A stretch of 64,000 nucleotides of DNA from Chamaecyparis obtusa (taxonomy: Eukaryota; Streptophyta; Pinopsida; Cupressales; Cupressaceae): the NCBI GenBank assembly GCA_027943335.1, contig BSBK01000764.1, forward strand, positions 939,096-1,003,095. The letters are read 5' to 3'. This document shows positions 23,270-34,786 of the stretch, piece after piece. A program made the translations under genes and the position numbers. Within the stretch, counting starts at the first letter, position 1. Every line of letters starts with the position of its first letter. The notes under the pieces are model-generated. The model searched no databases. It was given only the letters and a program-made list of their open reading frames with translations, and was not told the origin of the DNA.

Positions 23270-23880
23270 TTGAACCTTAACCCTAAACTAAAATCCCTTC
23301 CTTAATCTAAATTAAACTTTAAATCTAAACTAAAGCTAATCATTTCGTGCACTAAATTGAACCCTTGTCTTAAATAAAATTCAGCCCAATTAATCGGTAA
23401 TTTGAAACCAAAATTAAACTCTCAAACCTAATTTTAATTGAAAACTAAAATGGATTGAACCCTACACCTAAACTAAATTGTACCCTTACCTTAAGATTGA
23501 ACCAAATTTACTCCTAACATAAAACCTATGAAACACTAATCCCAACGCTAGACCAAAGTTTATGATAACCCAAAGACTACCTAAACATTAACCAATTGAA
23601 ATCCTAATCCAAATTGAACCTGAATCCTAACCCTAAACTAATTGACACCTAACTCTAATTGTAACTCTTACCTTACTAAATGCTAACCACAACCCTAAAT
23701 CAAAATGAACCCAAATCCTATTGAAAACCCTAAATCTAATTGAATATTTAATCGAACAACCCCAACACTAAGCCTACATTAAATTAAACCCTAAACCAAA
23801 TTGAATCATAACCTTAAAATTGAAATCCTTACCAATGATAAATCCTAAATACAATAAAATTTAATCCTTACTTTAAACAC
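23270..23880 (+). repeat. Degenerate interstitial telomere-like repeat (CCCTAAA type)
   Basis: About 600 bases almost without G on this strand, built of variants of CCTAAA, CCCTAAAT, AACTAAAT and AATTGAACC. The exact plant telomere unit CCCTAAA occurs five times (near 23281, 23630, 23694, 23729 and 23789), always as AACCCTAAA. Other positions drift around the same theme with interspersed AATTGAA. It has no coding potential. It is probably an old interstitial telomeric block or a telomere-derived satellite. Confidence 0.65.
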
Positions 23881-24134
23881 AACCCAAAATGTAAAAATAT
23901 AATTAATTTGTTGTAAAACATAAAACTAATGTAGTAAAATAAAACTTTATTAAATTTGATATAATAAAATTATATTATATAATAAATTCTATAATTTAAT
24001 CATTAGGACTCACTCCTCTTGATGCTCCTACCTATATATATTATATAATTTATATAGAGAAAGCCTAGACATATCACTACTTTAATTTATCCGAGGAGTC
24101 GAGGGGCGAGCCCCCGCCAACCATAGGGTCCAAT

Positions 24135-24319
24135 GAGCTTCCTTGAAGTCAGAAGTTAAGGGACCCTTACCTAAAAAGAGCGTCCCTTACCTGAAGATGA
24201 AGGGAAGCAGGCAAGTGAATTGGATTATTGCCTAGTGAGCTTCCCTGAAGTCGAAAGGTAAGAGGGTCCCTTACCTGAAGACAAAGGGAAGTAGGCAAGT
24301 GAATTGGATTATTGCCTAG
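24135..24319 (+). repeat. Tandem duplication of about 100 bp in a GC-rich patch
   Basis: GAGCTTCC(T/C)TGAAGTC starts both copies (24135 and 24237) and each ends AAGTGAATTGGATTATTGCC. The second copy lacks about 20 internal bases. The surrounding region (24080-24480) is GC-rich and bears no gene. Confidence 0.8.
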
Positions 24320-24518
24320 CCTAGATTGCCCCTCTAGTTCGGACTGCCCCCCTTCACCATTTATGGATATGGGGGAAACCCTCCTCAGGGGTAGGTGAAG
24401 GGGGGGAACCCAAACTACAGGGGTGGTCTAGACAAGGCAAAACCAATGAACGATCATAGGTGTAACTGTAGCCTTGAGCTACTGAAGTGTATAGACCCTA
24501 TAATATATATAGAGCTTG

Positions 24519-24571
24519 TAATTAGAATCAATGATAATATTTTAAATTTTGTTATTTATAAATTTGCCAAA
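24519..24571 (+). repeat. 53-bp direct repeat, right copy
   Basis: TAATTAGAATCAATGATAAT and onward; partner of 23217-23269, 1.3 kb away in the same orientation. Confidence 0.8.
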
Positions 24572-24617
24572 CAAATTAAAACACAAAAAAATTGATTGAG
24601 TTTAAACTTGTCATTAC

Positions 24618-24790
24618 TATAAAATTTATGAGACCACCTCTTTATAACAAATATTTTAACAAACAAACAATTAAATTTATTTTTGAAAGCCATATATTGG
24701 ACATAAAATTTATGACACCGTTTCCTTATAAAAATCTTAAGAAACAAACAAATACAAAAATATTTTGAAACCATGTGGTATTACATAAAC
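24618..24790 (+). repeat. 85-bp tandem duplication, diverged
   Basis: ATAAAATTTATGA(G/C)ACC starts both copies (24618 and 24703), followed by shared TTATAA and AACAAACAAA blocks. Confidence 0.65.
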
Positions 24791-24835
24791 CATGTGTTTG
24801 ATATCATGAGATTGAAAAATATTCTCCCTCATTTA

Positions 24836-25407
24836 TTTATTTTTTGATTGGTAAAAGGCTAAAGCCAGATAATTTTATTAATTTTTAAATTAGTGCATGA
24901 TTCTTCATTTAGTGCAGGCATTGGTAAGAAAGAATGGAGAAGAAAACCTCCAGTCTCACCTAGGACAAATGTCCAGTTTATATAGAAGGAATTTATTACA
25001 TAAAAGAACAGATAGGGACATACCCCTATTTACAATGTCCTGCAAATATACAACAGAAAGCCTATCATAGGTGGAATTTCCTTAACATATAGGGTACATT
25101 TACATTTGTCTTCCCTACTCCTCTTTCCTGCTAGTACCAACTCCTAGTACCTCTTCCTACTATAATACTTGCAAAGGAGTCCGCAAAACCACTATTGATT
25201 GTTTATGATTAAGTAAAACAAGTTTTATAGGGTTCCTAAAACCCACAACAAAAAATAAATGCATTGATTATAAGTTCAAAGTGTAGCTAAAGCAAAGCAA
25301 CCAAAGAAACAAGCCATATGCAAGCCGAAATACAAGCAACCACATTTAAGAAAAAGTCTAAGCAGAGAAAAAAGAAAGGGGCAGAAAAAAGGAACCAGGG
25401 AACAGGA
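24836..25407 (-). other. LINE 3' UTR and terminus
   Basis: Non-coding, follows the stop of the downstream ORF. The minus strand carries AATAAA-type signals (TTAATAAAATTATC) shortly before the A-rich end at about 24836. Confidence 0.55.
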
Positions 25408-26560
25408 TTAGGCAAGGTTCCTGAGAATTGCAGAAGCATTACTTTCAAGAATCTCCATCTTCTCTGTTGCTTCTTTAATCTTTTGGATATCGTGGGATCC
25501 TTCTTCAACCAAATTTTTCTTTGTTTTGGCTCTAGTTCTCTTAGTCAGTCCTTCATTGGGCTTATCCTTGTTATCCTCAATGGTCCTCTGCTCATCCTTG
25601 TTGTCCATATTCTCTTCCATTTTGTCTATTAGCAGCTTGATATGCTTGTTGGAGGATTTGAGAATCTTAAAGTTTTGTTCTTCTATGCCTTTAACGGTAT
25701 CTTGTAGGCTTTTCATGCCTCTTTCCAAATGGTCGATCCTAGAATCCAAGCTATGCTTATGTTCTATGGCTCTATGATCCTTTTCAACCATGCTCTGGAC
25801 TTTGTCCTTTAGATCATCAAGCTCAAAGAATAGCCACTTGAAGGACCTGGATGGGTCCAACATACTATTCTTTGCATTGTTTAGGAAGTTCATCTCCATC
25901 TCCCTGACCTTGTTGCTGACGACAACCAGTGCGGGGTCAATCAGATCCTCCTTCTAAATTATGCCATCGATGTTCTCAAGAATTTTGGGGTTCATGACTT
26001 CTCTAATGATCCCCATCCGCACTGTGATCATATTGAAGTTCCTCCATAATTTTTTCCCTTTTCTTGAGTCTTGACTATGATAGTCCCTAGACTAGTTTTT
26101 TTCATCTGAGTTCTCTTGCAAATTAGGGGAATGGGTAGAAGGGTTACCTTGGTATTTGTTGGGCTCCTCTATTTTAGGGTCTTGATTATTGTCTTTGGCA
26201 CCTGAAGGGGGAGGGGGAGAGTTGTCTTCGTTGATGGTAAGGTCAACTGAGAGATTGCTCGAGATTTCTCCCATGGTATTAAATTTTGCCCCTTTGGCCT
26301 GGGCCATCTTCTTACTGGTCTCCCCCTCAGAGTTTCCCCCCTCATCATCCATGTTCATATCTTCTTCATTGTCATTATAATCCTCATCTGAGGGTATCTC
26401 CTTTTTGGCCTTCTTTTTGGGGGGTTTTTCTTTTTTAACCAGGCTCGAGAATCTCTTCTTTGAGGAAGACCCTTGTTTCGGTTTTTTGATATCTTCTTCC
26501 TTGTTGTCCTTAGAGTGCATTTCCTCACTGTTTCCTTCTGACTGGATGTAATTTGACCCA

Positions 26561-26565
26561 GAAGC
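26561..26565. repeat. Target-site duplication of solo LTR, left (GAAGC)
   Basis: GAAGC immediately before TGTTGGAGATTTG; the same five bases follow the LTR at 27880-27884. Confidence 0.93.
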
Positions 26566-27879
26566 TGTTGGAGATTTGCCAGCAAGCTAGTGATGACTGT
26601 TTGTTTGTCATTGATGATAACATATGGTAAGTAGCATGCGTGGAAGACTTATATAGTAAGCTTTAAGTATATGAAGCATGGACATGTTATCAACATGATA
26701 TCATGGATGCAAAGGTTAACTGTTAGTACAAACAATTATATTGCAGTTTGTGTCAGCAGTGTTCCTGACAGAGTAACATGTAGTGTTTTGTGTATGGTGG
26801 TTCGTATAGTTGTCATGAAGCCTTGCGCCTTTGGATATGTGATGAAGACATGTTATGGATGTTACATTCATGGATGCATAGTTTGATGATTAGTAGAAGT
26901 GAAGTTATGTAGTCACTATTCACCAGTAGCAATTTTCTATGTTTGTTCAAAAGAGCCAACAGAGATTTTATTGGTTCCGGAGTTGCGCCTATCATTTCGG
27001 TATGCACCCTTGGATTTAATCTCATAGAAGAGTTAGTGATGTTTGGTTAAGAACACATGAAGTAATTCAACTCAAGGAGAAAGATCCAATTGTTTTGGTA
27101 GAGCCAACAGTGTGTGGCTTTCGTCTACAATTATCTTATTGGATAGGTCCTAGAATGTGTTGCGTGCTTAATAGAGCCGACTGAATTGTTATTATAGTTT
27201 GTTATGGTTTCTCTAATATGATTCCAAGGTGGTTCTAATAGGCTAACTTGATTATATCATTTAGAGGAAAGATATTTATAGGCAATCATTTGTGATTGCT
27301 TGAGTGTGGTTCATGGTTGACAACAAGAGCAAAGCAGAGTGTGCAAAGTGTTGAACCATCAGAAGAAGGTCTATTTGACCAAGTAAAGTATTTGTGCTAT
27401 ACATTGGAACTAATCTAGACAGCAAGTCAAAGCGCAGTTCACCAAGATCCAGATATAGTGTGTATTTGTTAAATAGAAGGTTGTAGCCTTCACCCCTTTG
27501 AGTAGTGTGCTCTCAGATAGTGCATCCTCTCCCCTAACATGGACTATTGTAAAAGACTCCTAACAGGGTCTGACCCTTAACTAGGTCTACTATACTAAAT
27601 ACATTGTAAAGCAACTCCTAACAGGGTTAAAGATCTTCTAACAAGGATCATAATAAACTAGTATAGAATATTAGTGGGTTTCAATTCCCACCGGGGTTTT
27701 TACCTATTTGGGTTTCCCCATAATCAAAATATTGGTGTTGTGTTCAAGTGTTCTTTCATTGTGTTTATGCTTTATGTTTAAGTGTACTTAATTGGATAAA
27801 GAATTGAAACTTGTAGATAACTTATTCAACCCCCCCCCCCCCCCCCCCTCTTAGTTATCTCTTGGGACTATTCCTAACA
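26566..27879 (+). mobile_element. Solo LTR of a copia-like element
   Basis: 1314 bp from TGTTGGAGAT to TTCCTAACA, flanked by GAAGC on both sides, with no internal domain: a solo LTR left by LTR-LTR recombination. Orientation is plus by analogy with the LTR of copia 1, whose end has the same form (C-run, CTCTTAGTTATC, TTGGGACTATTCCTAACA) before its PBS. R-U5 phrases such as CACCGGGGTTTTTACC and GGGTTTCCCCATAA also occur in plant copia LTRs. Confidence 0.9.
27830..27848 (+). repeat. Poly-C tract (19 C) near the LTR end
   Basis: Uninterrupted run of 19 C, 31 bases before the LTR terminus. The copia 1 LTR has a shorter run at the matching place (CCCCCCTC on its own strand), so the run is an expanded family feature. 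Confidence 0.95.
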
Positions 27880-27884
27880 GAAGC
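27880..27884. repeat. Target-site duplication of solo LTR, right (GAAGC)
   Basis: Partner of 26561-26565. Confidence 0.93.
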
Positions 27885-28763
27885 TTCACCTTTTTCATTT
27901 TTCTCCGCAATCTCCTTTCCCAAAATTTGGGCTTTAAAGTATTCATAAATTAACAATAACAGGCTCTCATGCAAAGTAGAGTTAGCTATGTTCTTCTCCC
28001 TAAAATGATTAATGTTTTCATTTATAGAAGAATAAAGATAGAACGAGATGGATACCTTCATTCCATGCCTGAAGTGGTTCAACAACACAAAGTGAAAGGT
28101 CCTAATTATGTCAAACCTTGTGTCCAGAGTGACATAAGAGATTAGGGCCTTTAGAACATACTTCCACAACATTTTCATTCCCTCGAGCTGGTAGTAGGTT
28201 CCCATCTTGACAATATCTTTCTTCTCATCCTTGTCTCTCACAAAGTCATTGACGATAGTCTTGGAGATTTTGCGATCCATGCAAATTTTTTTGCCTACAA
28301 TGGGAATGCTAGTAACCTTGGAAATGACCTCCTCAGTCACAGTAAAGGTCTTTCCCTCTATTTCCATGACAATTCCTTCATTCCAACTTTTCACGAAGCT
28401 GTTAGTAACTGCCTTCTTTCTACCGTGAAGCCTTTCAATGAAGGTAGTGATTTCCCCTTTTTGCAGAGCATTCCAAACCTTGGTGTGTCTCTTCCACTTC
28501 GCACTATCATTCTTAGGCTCCCTTCTATGTCTTTCCCCAACCATCGCTCTAGCAAGGATATGGGCATTTCTCTGGTTCAGCTGAGACTTGTTGATGTTAA
28601 ACTTTCTGGAAATAGTAGTTATAAGCTTTCTTTTTTTCCTTTGAGATGGAATGCTATTCTTGGGAATGAAAGCCCAGAAAGCATGTTGAGGGGTGTGTAG
28701 TAATTATCCTTTTTGTCCCTCAAGTACTTGTCATTTATGGAATGACCATTCCAAAAATCCCCA

Positions 28764-30757
28764 TTACTTTTCATTATTATTTTTTATGATTCCATCAGTA
28801 CTTTGGAGTCTATCCCTATCAAGTAGATCCTTCACTTCATAAGGGAAATCTCCACCATGATGCCAAATCTTAGCTTCCTTTTTAACTGCCAAGTTTCCAA
28901 ACCAGCTAGTGAAACTGTTGGCTTCCCTATACACATGGGAGTTGTACACTGCTTCAAAAGAGTAAAGGATGGCCCGTGTTTCTTTGATCATGTTGGAAAT
29001 AGACCATGATGGGGTGTGGTTGAGGTTTAAGTAGTTGATGATATTCATGGAGCCTCCTTTGAGCAAAAGCTTCTTGACCCCAATGTCATGGGCTAGCTTG
29101 GTGACTTGGAGGGTTGTAATCACTTCAGTAAAGTGGTTAGTTTGAAGACCAAGACATAAGATAACAGCCACTAGGCCAAACCCAAAGTAGTTTCTAATAA
29201 TTCCTCCACTTCTAGCCTAGTTGGGGTTCCCTTGTGCAGCTCCATCGAAGTTGGCTTTGGACCAACCAGCCAGGGGGCAGCTCTAGGTGTAATTCTATCT
29301 TTTCTCTCAAGCCACTTCGTGGGCCTTTCCTGCAAAATGATTAGTGCCTCCACATAAAAATAAGTTTTCCTTTACAACAAAGTGGATCTTTTCAAAAATA
29401 ATATTAGAAGGAGAGGAACAATCACGGAAAATTTAATTGTTGCACTTTTTCCAAATTCCCCTGTAGAAGTGGGGAAGGATCTAGGAGAAAAATAAATGGA
29501 AATCTGAATTAAACTTGGTGAAAGCTCATTGAGAAAAAATTTCTTGGAAAGACAAGGGAAAGCACCAGGATAAGTTCAAGGCAAAGAGGAGAAGGTTCTA
29601 GATGTTACTTACAAAAGAGTAGTGAATAAATAGGAGATCCACCAATTCCACTTGGCATTTAAAGAGCACACACCTATTGGGGATCTGGAAGCCTCTCTTG
29701 ATGAGATTATCAATTGTAAGAATACAGTTCTGGATTAGGAGCTAGAAGAAGACATTAATTTGGGGAATAAGGCTAGGGACCCAAGCTTTGGCCCAAAGAG
29801 GTTTTGCTTCTTGAGTTTGAGGTAGCTGGGTGGAATAGGAAAAAGCCACAATGAAGTTACCATCTAGAGACCCTTCCCAAATGAGCTTGTCCTGAGCAGA
29901 GGAGAGAGAGACCACATTGAGGGCAATCATTAGGGGAGCCAGGTCCTGAGAAACCTAGGAGAGATCCACCCATTTTTCACCCATCCTATAGTTGCTGGCT
30001 TGGGATCCGTAAATGTGGGTACAAACTTCTCTGAGCCAGGTATTGGGAGTCTCACAATCTCTCAATCATCCCATCTAAAGCCAATTATCATTCTAGAAGT
30101 TTATGGACTGGCCATTTCCTATCTTCCATTTATCTTTGGATTTAGCCAAATCCTTAGTGTTGAGAAAACCATTCCATATAAGAAATCCTTTCAGAGAGTC
30201 TATCTCTTCAAAGAAGATCTTTATTGAGTTATGTGAGAGGTATTTATCTTCAATGATGTCACGCTATTCCCCTTTGCTGTTGAAGATTATCCATATCTAT
30301 TTGGCTTGAAGAACTTTGTTGAACAATCTTACTTTCCTTATTTTGAGGCCGCCAACTTTCTTTGGACAACAAAATTTGTCCTAGGCAATAACAAGTATAT
30401 ACTTGTGATCCTTGGTGCTAGACTAGAGGAATCTTCTCTAAATTCTTTCCATAGCCTCTACAAATTTAGCAGGGATAGAAAAGAGACTTAGAGCGTAGGT
30501 TGGGAGGTTTTACAGGGTGGACTTGAAAAGTTGAATCTTTCCTACATGACTGAGGGAAACCCCTTTCCAACCTGCAAGCTTCCTGTTGAATCTATCTATT
30601 AGTTTATTCCAGAAGGCTTCCCAAGGTTTAACTCCTAAGGGCATGCCTAGATAAGAAGATGGGAAAGAATTGATACCACAACCCAAGATGTTAGCCATTT
30701 TCCTCTGTCTCCCCTTAGGAGTTGTTGTTATATTTTTGCACATTTTGCAAATCTAAT
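28764..30757 (-). pseudogene. LINE pol: reverse transcriptase C-terminus, zf-RVT, RNase H
   Basis: All parts lie in one frame. 30743-30510 holds the end of the RT fingers-thumb region (TPKGRQRKMANILGC, SFPSSYLGMPLG, RKLAGWKG, LSHVGKIQLFKS). 29930-29742 is zf-RVT (DKLIWEGSLDGNF, then INVFF and a TAG where Trp is usual). About 29290-28764 is an RNase H domain with the first Asp in KANFDGAA, a TAG at 29217-29219, GGIIRNYFGFG, and the late motif SHVYREANSF. The RT YADD box and the endonuclease are missing through 5' truncation. The ORF ends with TAA at 28764-28766, overlapping the next ORF. Confidence 0.88.
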
Positions 30758-33338
30758 TACTAGATGAGCTACTGTAACCTAGTTTGTGTTATTAGGTGAT
30801 CTAGATTAAATTTGTGTTCATTTCATTGCAATACATGAAAAAAGGAAAGGAAATGAATTGCATCTATATCTACACATACATCTATCTATAGCATTCATAC
30901 TGAGCAAAGAATAAGAAACTGAAAAAGTAAAGAGCATCTATCTAGGCTCACATAGGCTGTGAGCATAGCCTTTACCAGAAATGAACAAATGAGTGTAAAT
31001 ATACATAAAAGAGATGTTTGCATTAGGGTACCAGACATTTCTTGGTTTTGTAAGTCTAAAGCCCATCCTGTCTAGAAGCTCCTGAGATCTAGAACCTGCA
31101 AAAGAAGAAGAAGAAGGGATTTGGGTTAGATCCAATGGATCTAAGCAATGGCTGATATCACAATATAGTAAATGCATACATACACTTAGCCATGCACCTC
31201 TAACAAAGGTTGTGCTCAGGGCATGTGCATGAGAATCATCCAAAGAACCAAAAGAGGCTCCATGTTTTCATTGACGTGTTTGTTTCATGTGCAGATACAG
31301 GGAAGCTGATCCAATAAAGAGTTTCGTGAATGATCTGGGTCATTGATGAGGGTAACGATAGAATAATTTCATTATACTTTATCTGTTACCCCTTCAAGGG
31401 CCAAGAGCACACATAGTGTGTACATATGGGGATCATTCAGATGATCCAGCATCAAGAACATAAAAGAAAAACATAAGGTTTCATGGCATCTGGTTATGAA
31501 CATAGCTAATGGCAGAGTGCACAAATCTAGTAACCAGATAGGGCACTCTGTTGCATAGATGTTCATATGGCACATATATGCTGAGGGCACACAATCCACA
31601 AATCTAGAAAAAGGTACAACAGAGAATGCTTAAAAGATCAACTCAATGCATTGCATTTAGGGCATTCATGTATTTCAAATCTACATTTTGTGATGATGCT
31701 ATGACATGAAAATCATGATAATCTACATTTATGAACCAGTAAAAGAGGACTTCCATGTCCTAAGATTCCAAGTGGTAAACATGTGAAATCATTGCTATGG
31801 GTCTGTTATATATAACATACACTGGTGGCACAAATCAAATGGCAAATGCTCCGAGAAGGCACAGATCAAAGATTGATAGTAACAGTTTCATTATGTCAAA
31901 AGCTGCATAATTAGATGGGCATACCAGCATAATGATGTTCCAGGCATGGCATTGGTATATATAGTGGGATTTGCATGTTACAAGTAATAAGATGATGTTT
32001 CAAAATAGAGATAGGAATATCAATATAACAGGGCATATACATAATGGTAATCAATAAACAGTGGCCCAACAATTCTACAAAATAATGATGCTGGTGTGCA
32101 TATCTCACAGGCTTGGAGGCATCAAATATATGGTAACAGATGCAAAGATCATCACATATCATGGCTTAAGTTTCTCAGGCTAATGAAAGTAAGAAACAAT
32201 ATGATGAACTAGTGCCAACATCAATGGAAGCTAATGAAATAAACATTGCCAACATTCAACATCAAATATGCCCTCACTGCAACATTGTTATGTGCTCTCG
32301 GGCTCTTCAAATACAAATGTATAAACAAAAGGCAATACCACACAATTCAACATGAAGGTCATAACATATGCAATGCCCTCGATGAATAATCAATACTGTT
32401 CTTGGGCTTATTGTATCAACAGTATACCATGCAAAAGGAACAGGCCATGCATTGAAACCATAATACATCTTATGCCCTCAATGAATGCCCTCATGTGCTC
32501 TCAAGTTTCCCAGACAAAGAAGTATTTCAATGCACTGATGCAATACATTGTCATTCTCAGGTTATAGAAGCAGTCTAGTATGCCTTCGAAAGATGCAACA
32601 TGGAAATACACATAGCATAGCAAATGTACCAGTATGCAAAGCATAATGCAACTAGAGATGATGTGTTTGCAGTGAAGTTTAGTAGTATGCCTTGAGTATG
32701 CCTTAGTAATTCAAAAAAATGCCATTGCCTTGTGTTATTAGTCTCATGCAAATAGTGAATCCATATTCAAATTGTGCCCTAGGTTTCAAAACAGAGAAAG
32801 ATATATATATGCAACAGCAAAATGCTAATGCCCAGCCCTCGGCTTTTCAAATAAGAGATAGCAATACATATTAAAGCAACAAGAAAGCCTTAGAAAAAAA
32901 TGTGCCATTGCCTTATGTAATTCTCAGGCTTATTCAAACAAAATTCATAGTAACTGTGCCCTAGATTTAAAACAGAGATATTATACAAACCTGTAAGAAT
33001 CCATGCCCTATCAAATGATCATCGGGCCTATTGAAAAAATAGAGAAGATGCAGAGTATAAAATTCAGATGCAATAAGGAATATGAACCAGTGCCAATTCA
33101 GAATACAAAGGTTATGGCTTCGAAAAATGTAGTGAAATGAAGTGTAACTCATTAAACACCTACCTCGAGATCAAGTTGCCAAAGATGTGTTTTCTGTTTC
33201 CAATCTCAAAATAGAAAGTTGTTGTTTCGAGTTGCAGATGAGTTCAGTTGTTGCCAGATGCCGAGTTGCAATGACCGTGATTGCAGAGATGCCATTTTCG
33301 ATGAGGGTTTCAACATATTAGCATGCCTATCTTTTGTC
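30758..33338. other. Unassigned stretch with degenerate repeats
   Basis: No gene recognised. From about 31900 to 33010 phrases such as TGCCCTC, TGCCATTGCCTT and GTGCCCTAG with AAAACAGAG recur at irregular spacing; the clearest pair is about 185 bases apart (32770 and 32955). It may be an eroded tandem repeat or the LTR of an unknown element. An AAG-repeat lies near 31100. Confidence 0.35.
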
Positions 33339-33538
33339 TTCCCTCTTTTAGAGTTAAGTATTAATTGCTATAGGATGCTAAGTTATTCACGGGCATAAGC
33401 TTTATTTTTGTAAATATTAATATAATTATCTCTTTGGGAGGTAATTATATTAATCACATTTGATGCCCTAGGTCCCATTTGAAGTCATTTTGACTTAGAT
33501 TTTTAATGTTACATCACCCATGTTTTTAATGTATAAAT

Positions 33539-33551
33539 GGGGGGGGGGGGG
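33539..33551 (+). repeat. Poly-G tract (13 G)
   Basis: Uninterrupted run of 13 G after GTATAAAT. Could fold as a G-quadruplex; no other evidence of function. Confidence 0.95.
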
Positions 33552-34700
33552 TGCTTTTGTGTTTGAAATATTTATGTGATAGGTGGATTAATAAAGTGTA
33601 AATATTTTAGATTTTCTCCTCTTTATGAGTTGAGATCATCTTTAATATTTTTTTTAGATCCACGTTTTAGTGAGTGGGGGTTAGTTTTTTTTAATGTTAT
33701 AAGTCATTGCTCCTATCATTGTAAGATATTTGACATGTGGTGTTCTTATAAACCACTATCAGAATATCAGTTACAACATGACTTAGTGGGTTTTGGGTCT
33801 CCCTTTTAACTATCTATTTTGGGGTCCCCACTTTTTCTGTCCCCCTAGATTCTCAGGAATTGGCCATTTGAATCTCAGAGTGGCATGATCATGGTCTTAG
33901 TGGTTGAATTTTCTATTATTGGCGAGGTAGTGGACTTGATTGTAGATTCTACAGATTTCCTATATATGCCTCTCACTTTGGTGATAGAAGGCTAGTTCTT
34001 CTTTCCCTCATTCTCACAAGCTGAATGTTGTAGCTCTTTGAGAAGCAATTTGATATTTTGACTCCTTTTATTCCAGTTAATAGAAAATTGTCCTTCTTTT
34101 CTACAACTTTGTGAGTTGATTTGATGAATTTGATGTCATGTATTGTGATTAAAATTTGATCCTTTACTTGATATTACGTTCATTTTGATGTTTGCAAGCA
34201 CTGGTTTTTTCCTTGAAGTTTCAAATCTGTGTGCATCTATATGTGTTTGAGTTTTGGAATCCATTTTCCCTTCTCATTTACAATCAGTACCTGATTGTTT
34301 TCTAAGGGGAAAAATCATATTTGGAAGAGTTGTGGTGTTTATGTTATATGCTGGATTGTATTGTGAGTTTGTATTTCAGTTTGTGGATCTGTCCAGTTTG
34401 GTGAATCACCTAAGTTAGATCTTATTCATTTCAATTTCATGCAATCCCTCTCCCTTTCCCTTCAAGTTTAGTACAGTTCAGGTGATACAAACAGGGAAGC
34501 CAGCCCTTAATCCGGAGTTCTATTCTCAGTGAAGCAGTCCCACATCCTGAGAGTATTCCCATGTTTCACGGGATTGCTAGGTTTCATACTTAGCCATCAC
34601 GAGTGCAATCCCTAGTGACAATAGGAGTGTTCATGAAGTAAATGGAGATTCTATTAAAATTTATGGATTGACTAGTCTCTCTAGTGAGAGAGACCTCTAT

Positions 34701-34714
34701 CTCTCTCTCTCTCT
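34701..34714 (+). repeat. (CT)7 microsatellite
   Basis: Seven CT units inside a longer CT-rich stretch (34690-34760). Confidence 0.9.
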
Positions 34715-34786
34715 CCCCCTCCTCACCTTCTCAATATTTCTCTCTCTTTCTCTCACTCAAGCTTTTTTCAGATGTTACATAGCGTG

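Larger units (their letters stand above)
25408..28774 (-). pseudogene. Additional ORF downstream of LINE RNase H (unknown family), split by a solo LTR
   Basis: The ATG at 28772-28774 overlaps the end of the RNase H ORF by 11 bases in another frame. About 75 codons follow (MKSNGDFWNG) to a frameshift in an A-run near 28630, then 28544 onward is open to the solo LTR. With the LTR and one TSD copy set aside, the frame is continuous into 26520-26092 and on to 25408, interrupted only by TAG at 26092-26094 and 25954-25956. Total about 680 codons. Layout: N-terminal folded domain of about 200 residues (EITTFIERLHG, SWNEGIVM, FTVTEEVISKVT, HFVLLNHFRHG), a Lys/Glu/Ser-rich low-complexity middle, and a C-terminal coiled coil (KSLQDTVKGIEEQNFKILK). 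I do not recognise the family with certainty; the first domain recalls proteins annotated only as putative plant transposon proteins. Confidence 0.65.
24836..30757 (-). mobile_element. 5'-truncated LINE (plant L1-like) with an extra downstream ORF
   Basis: Minus-strand non-LTR element. From right to left: C-terminal RT, zf-RVT, RNase H, then a second long ORF (28774 to 25408), a 570-bp 3' UTR and an end of the usual plant LINE form (minus strand TTTAGCCTTTTACCAATC followed by A6 and TAAATAAAT at about 24836). The right end breaks off inside RT at about 30757, as expected of abortive target-primed reverse transcription. A solo LTR (26566-27879) inserted later. I could not find a convincing target-site duplication. 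Confidence 0.8.

Noticed and set aside
24836..28774. A second independent LINE with ORF1 only
   Set aside because: No poly-A tail or terminus separates it from the RNase H ORF, and the two ORFs overlap. Kept as an alternative in the finding.
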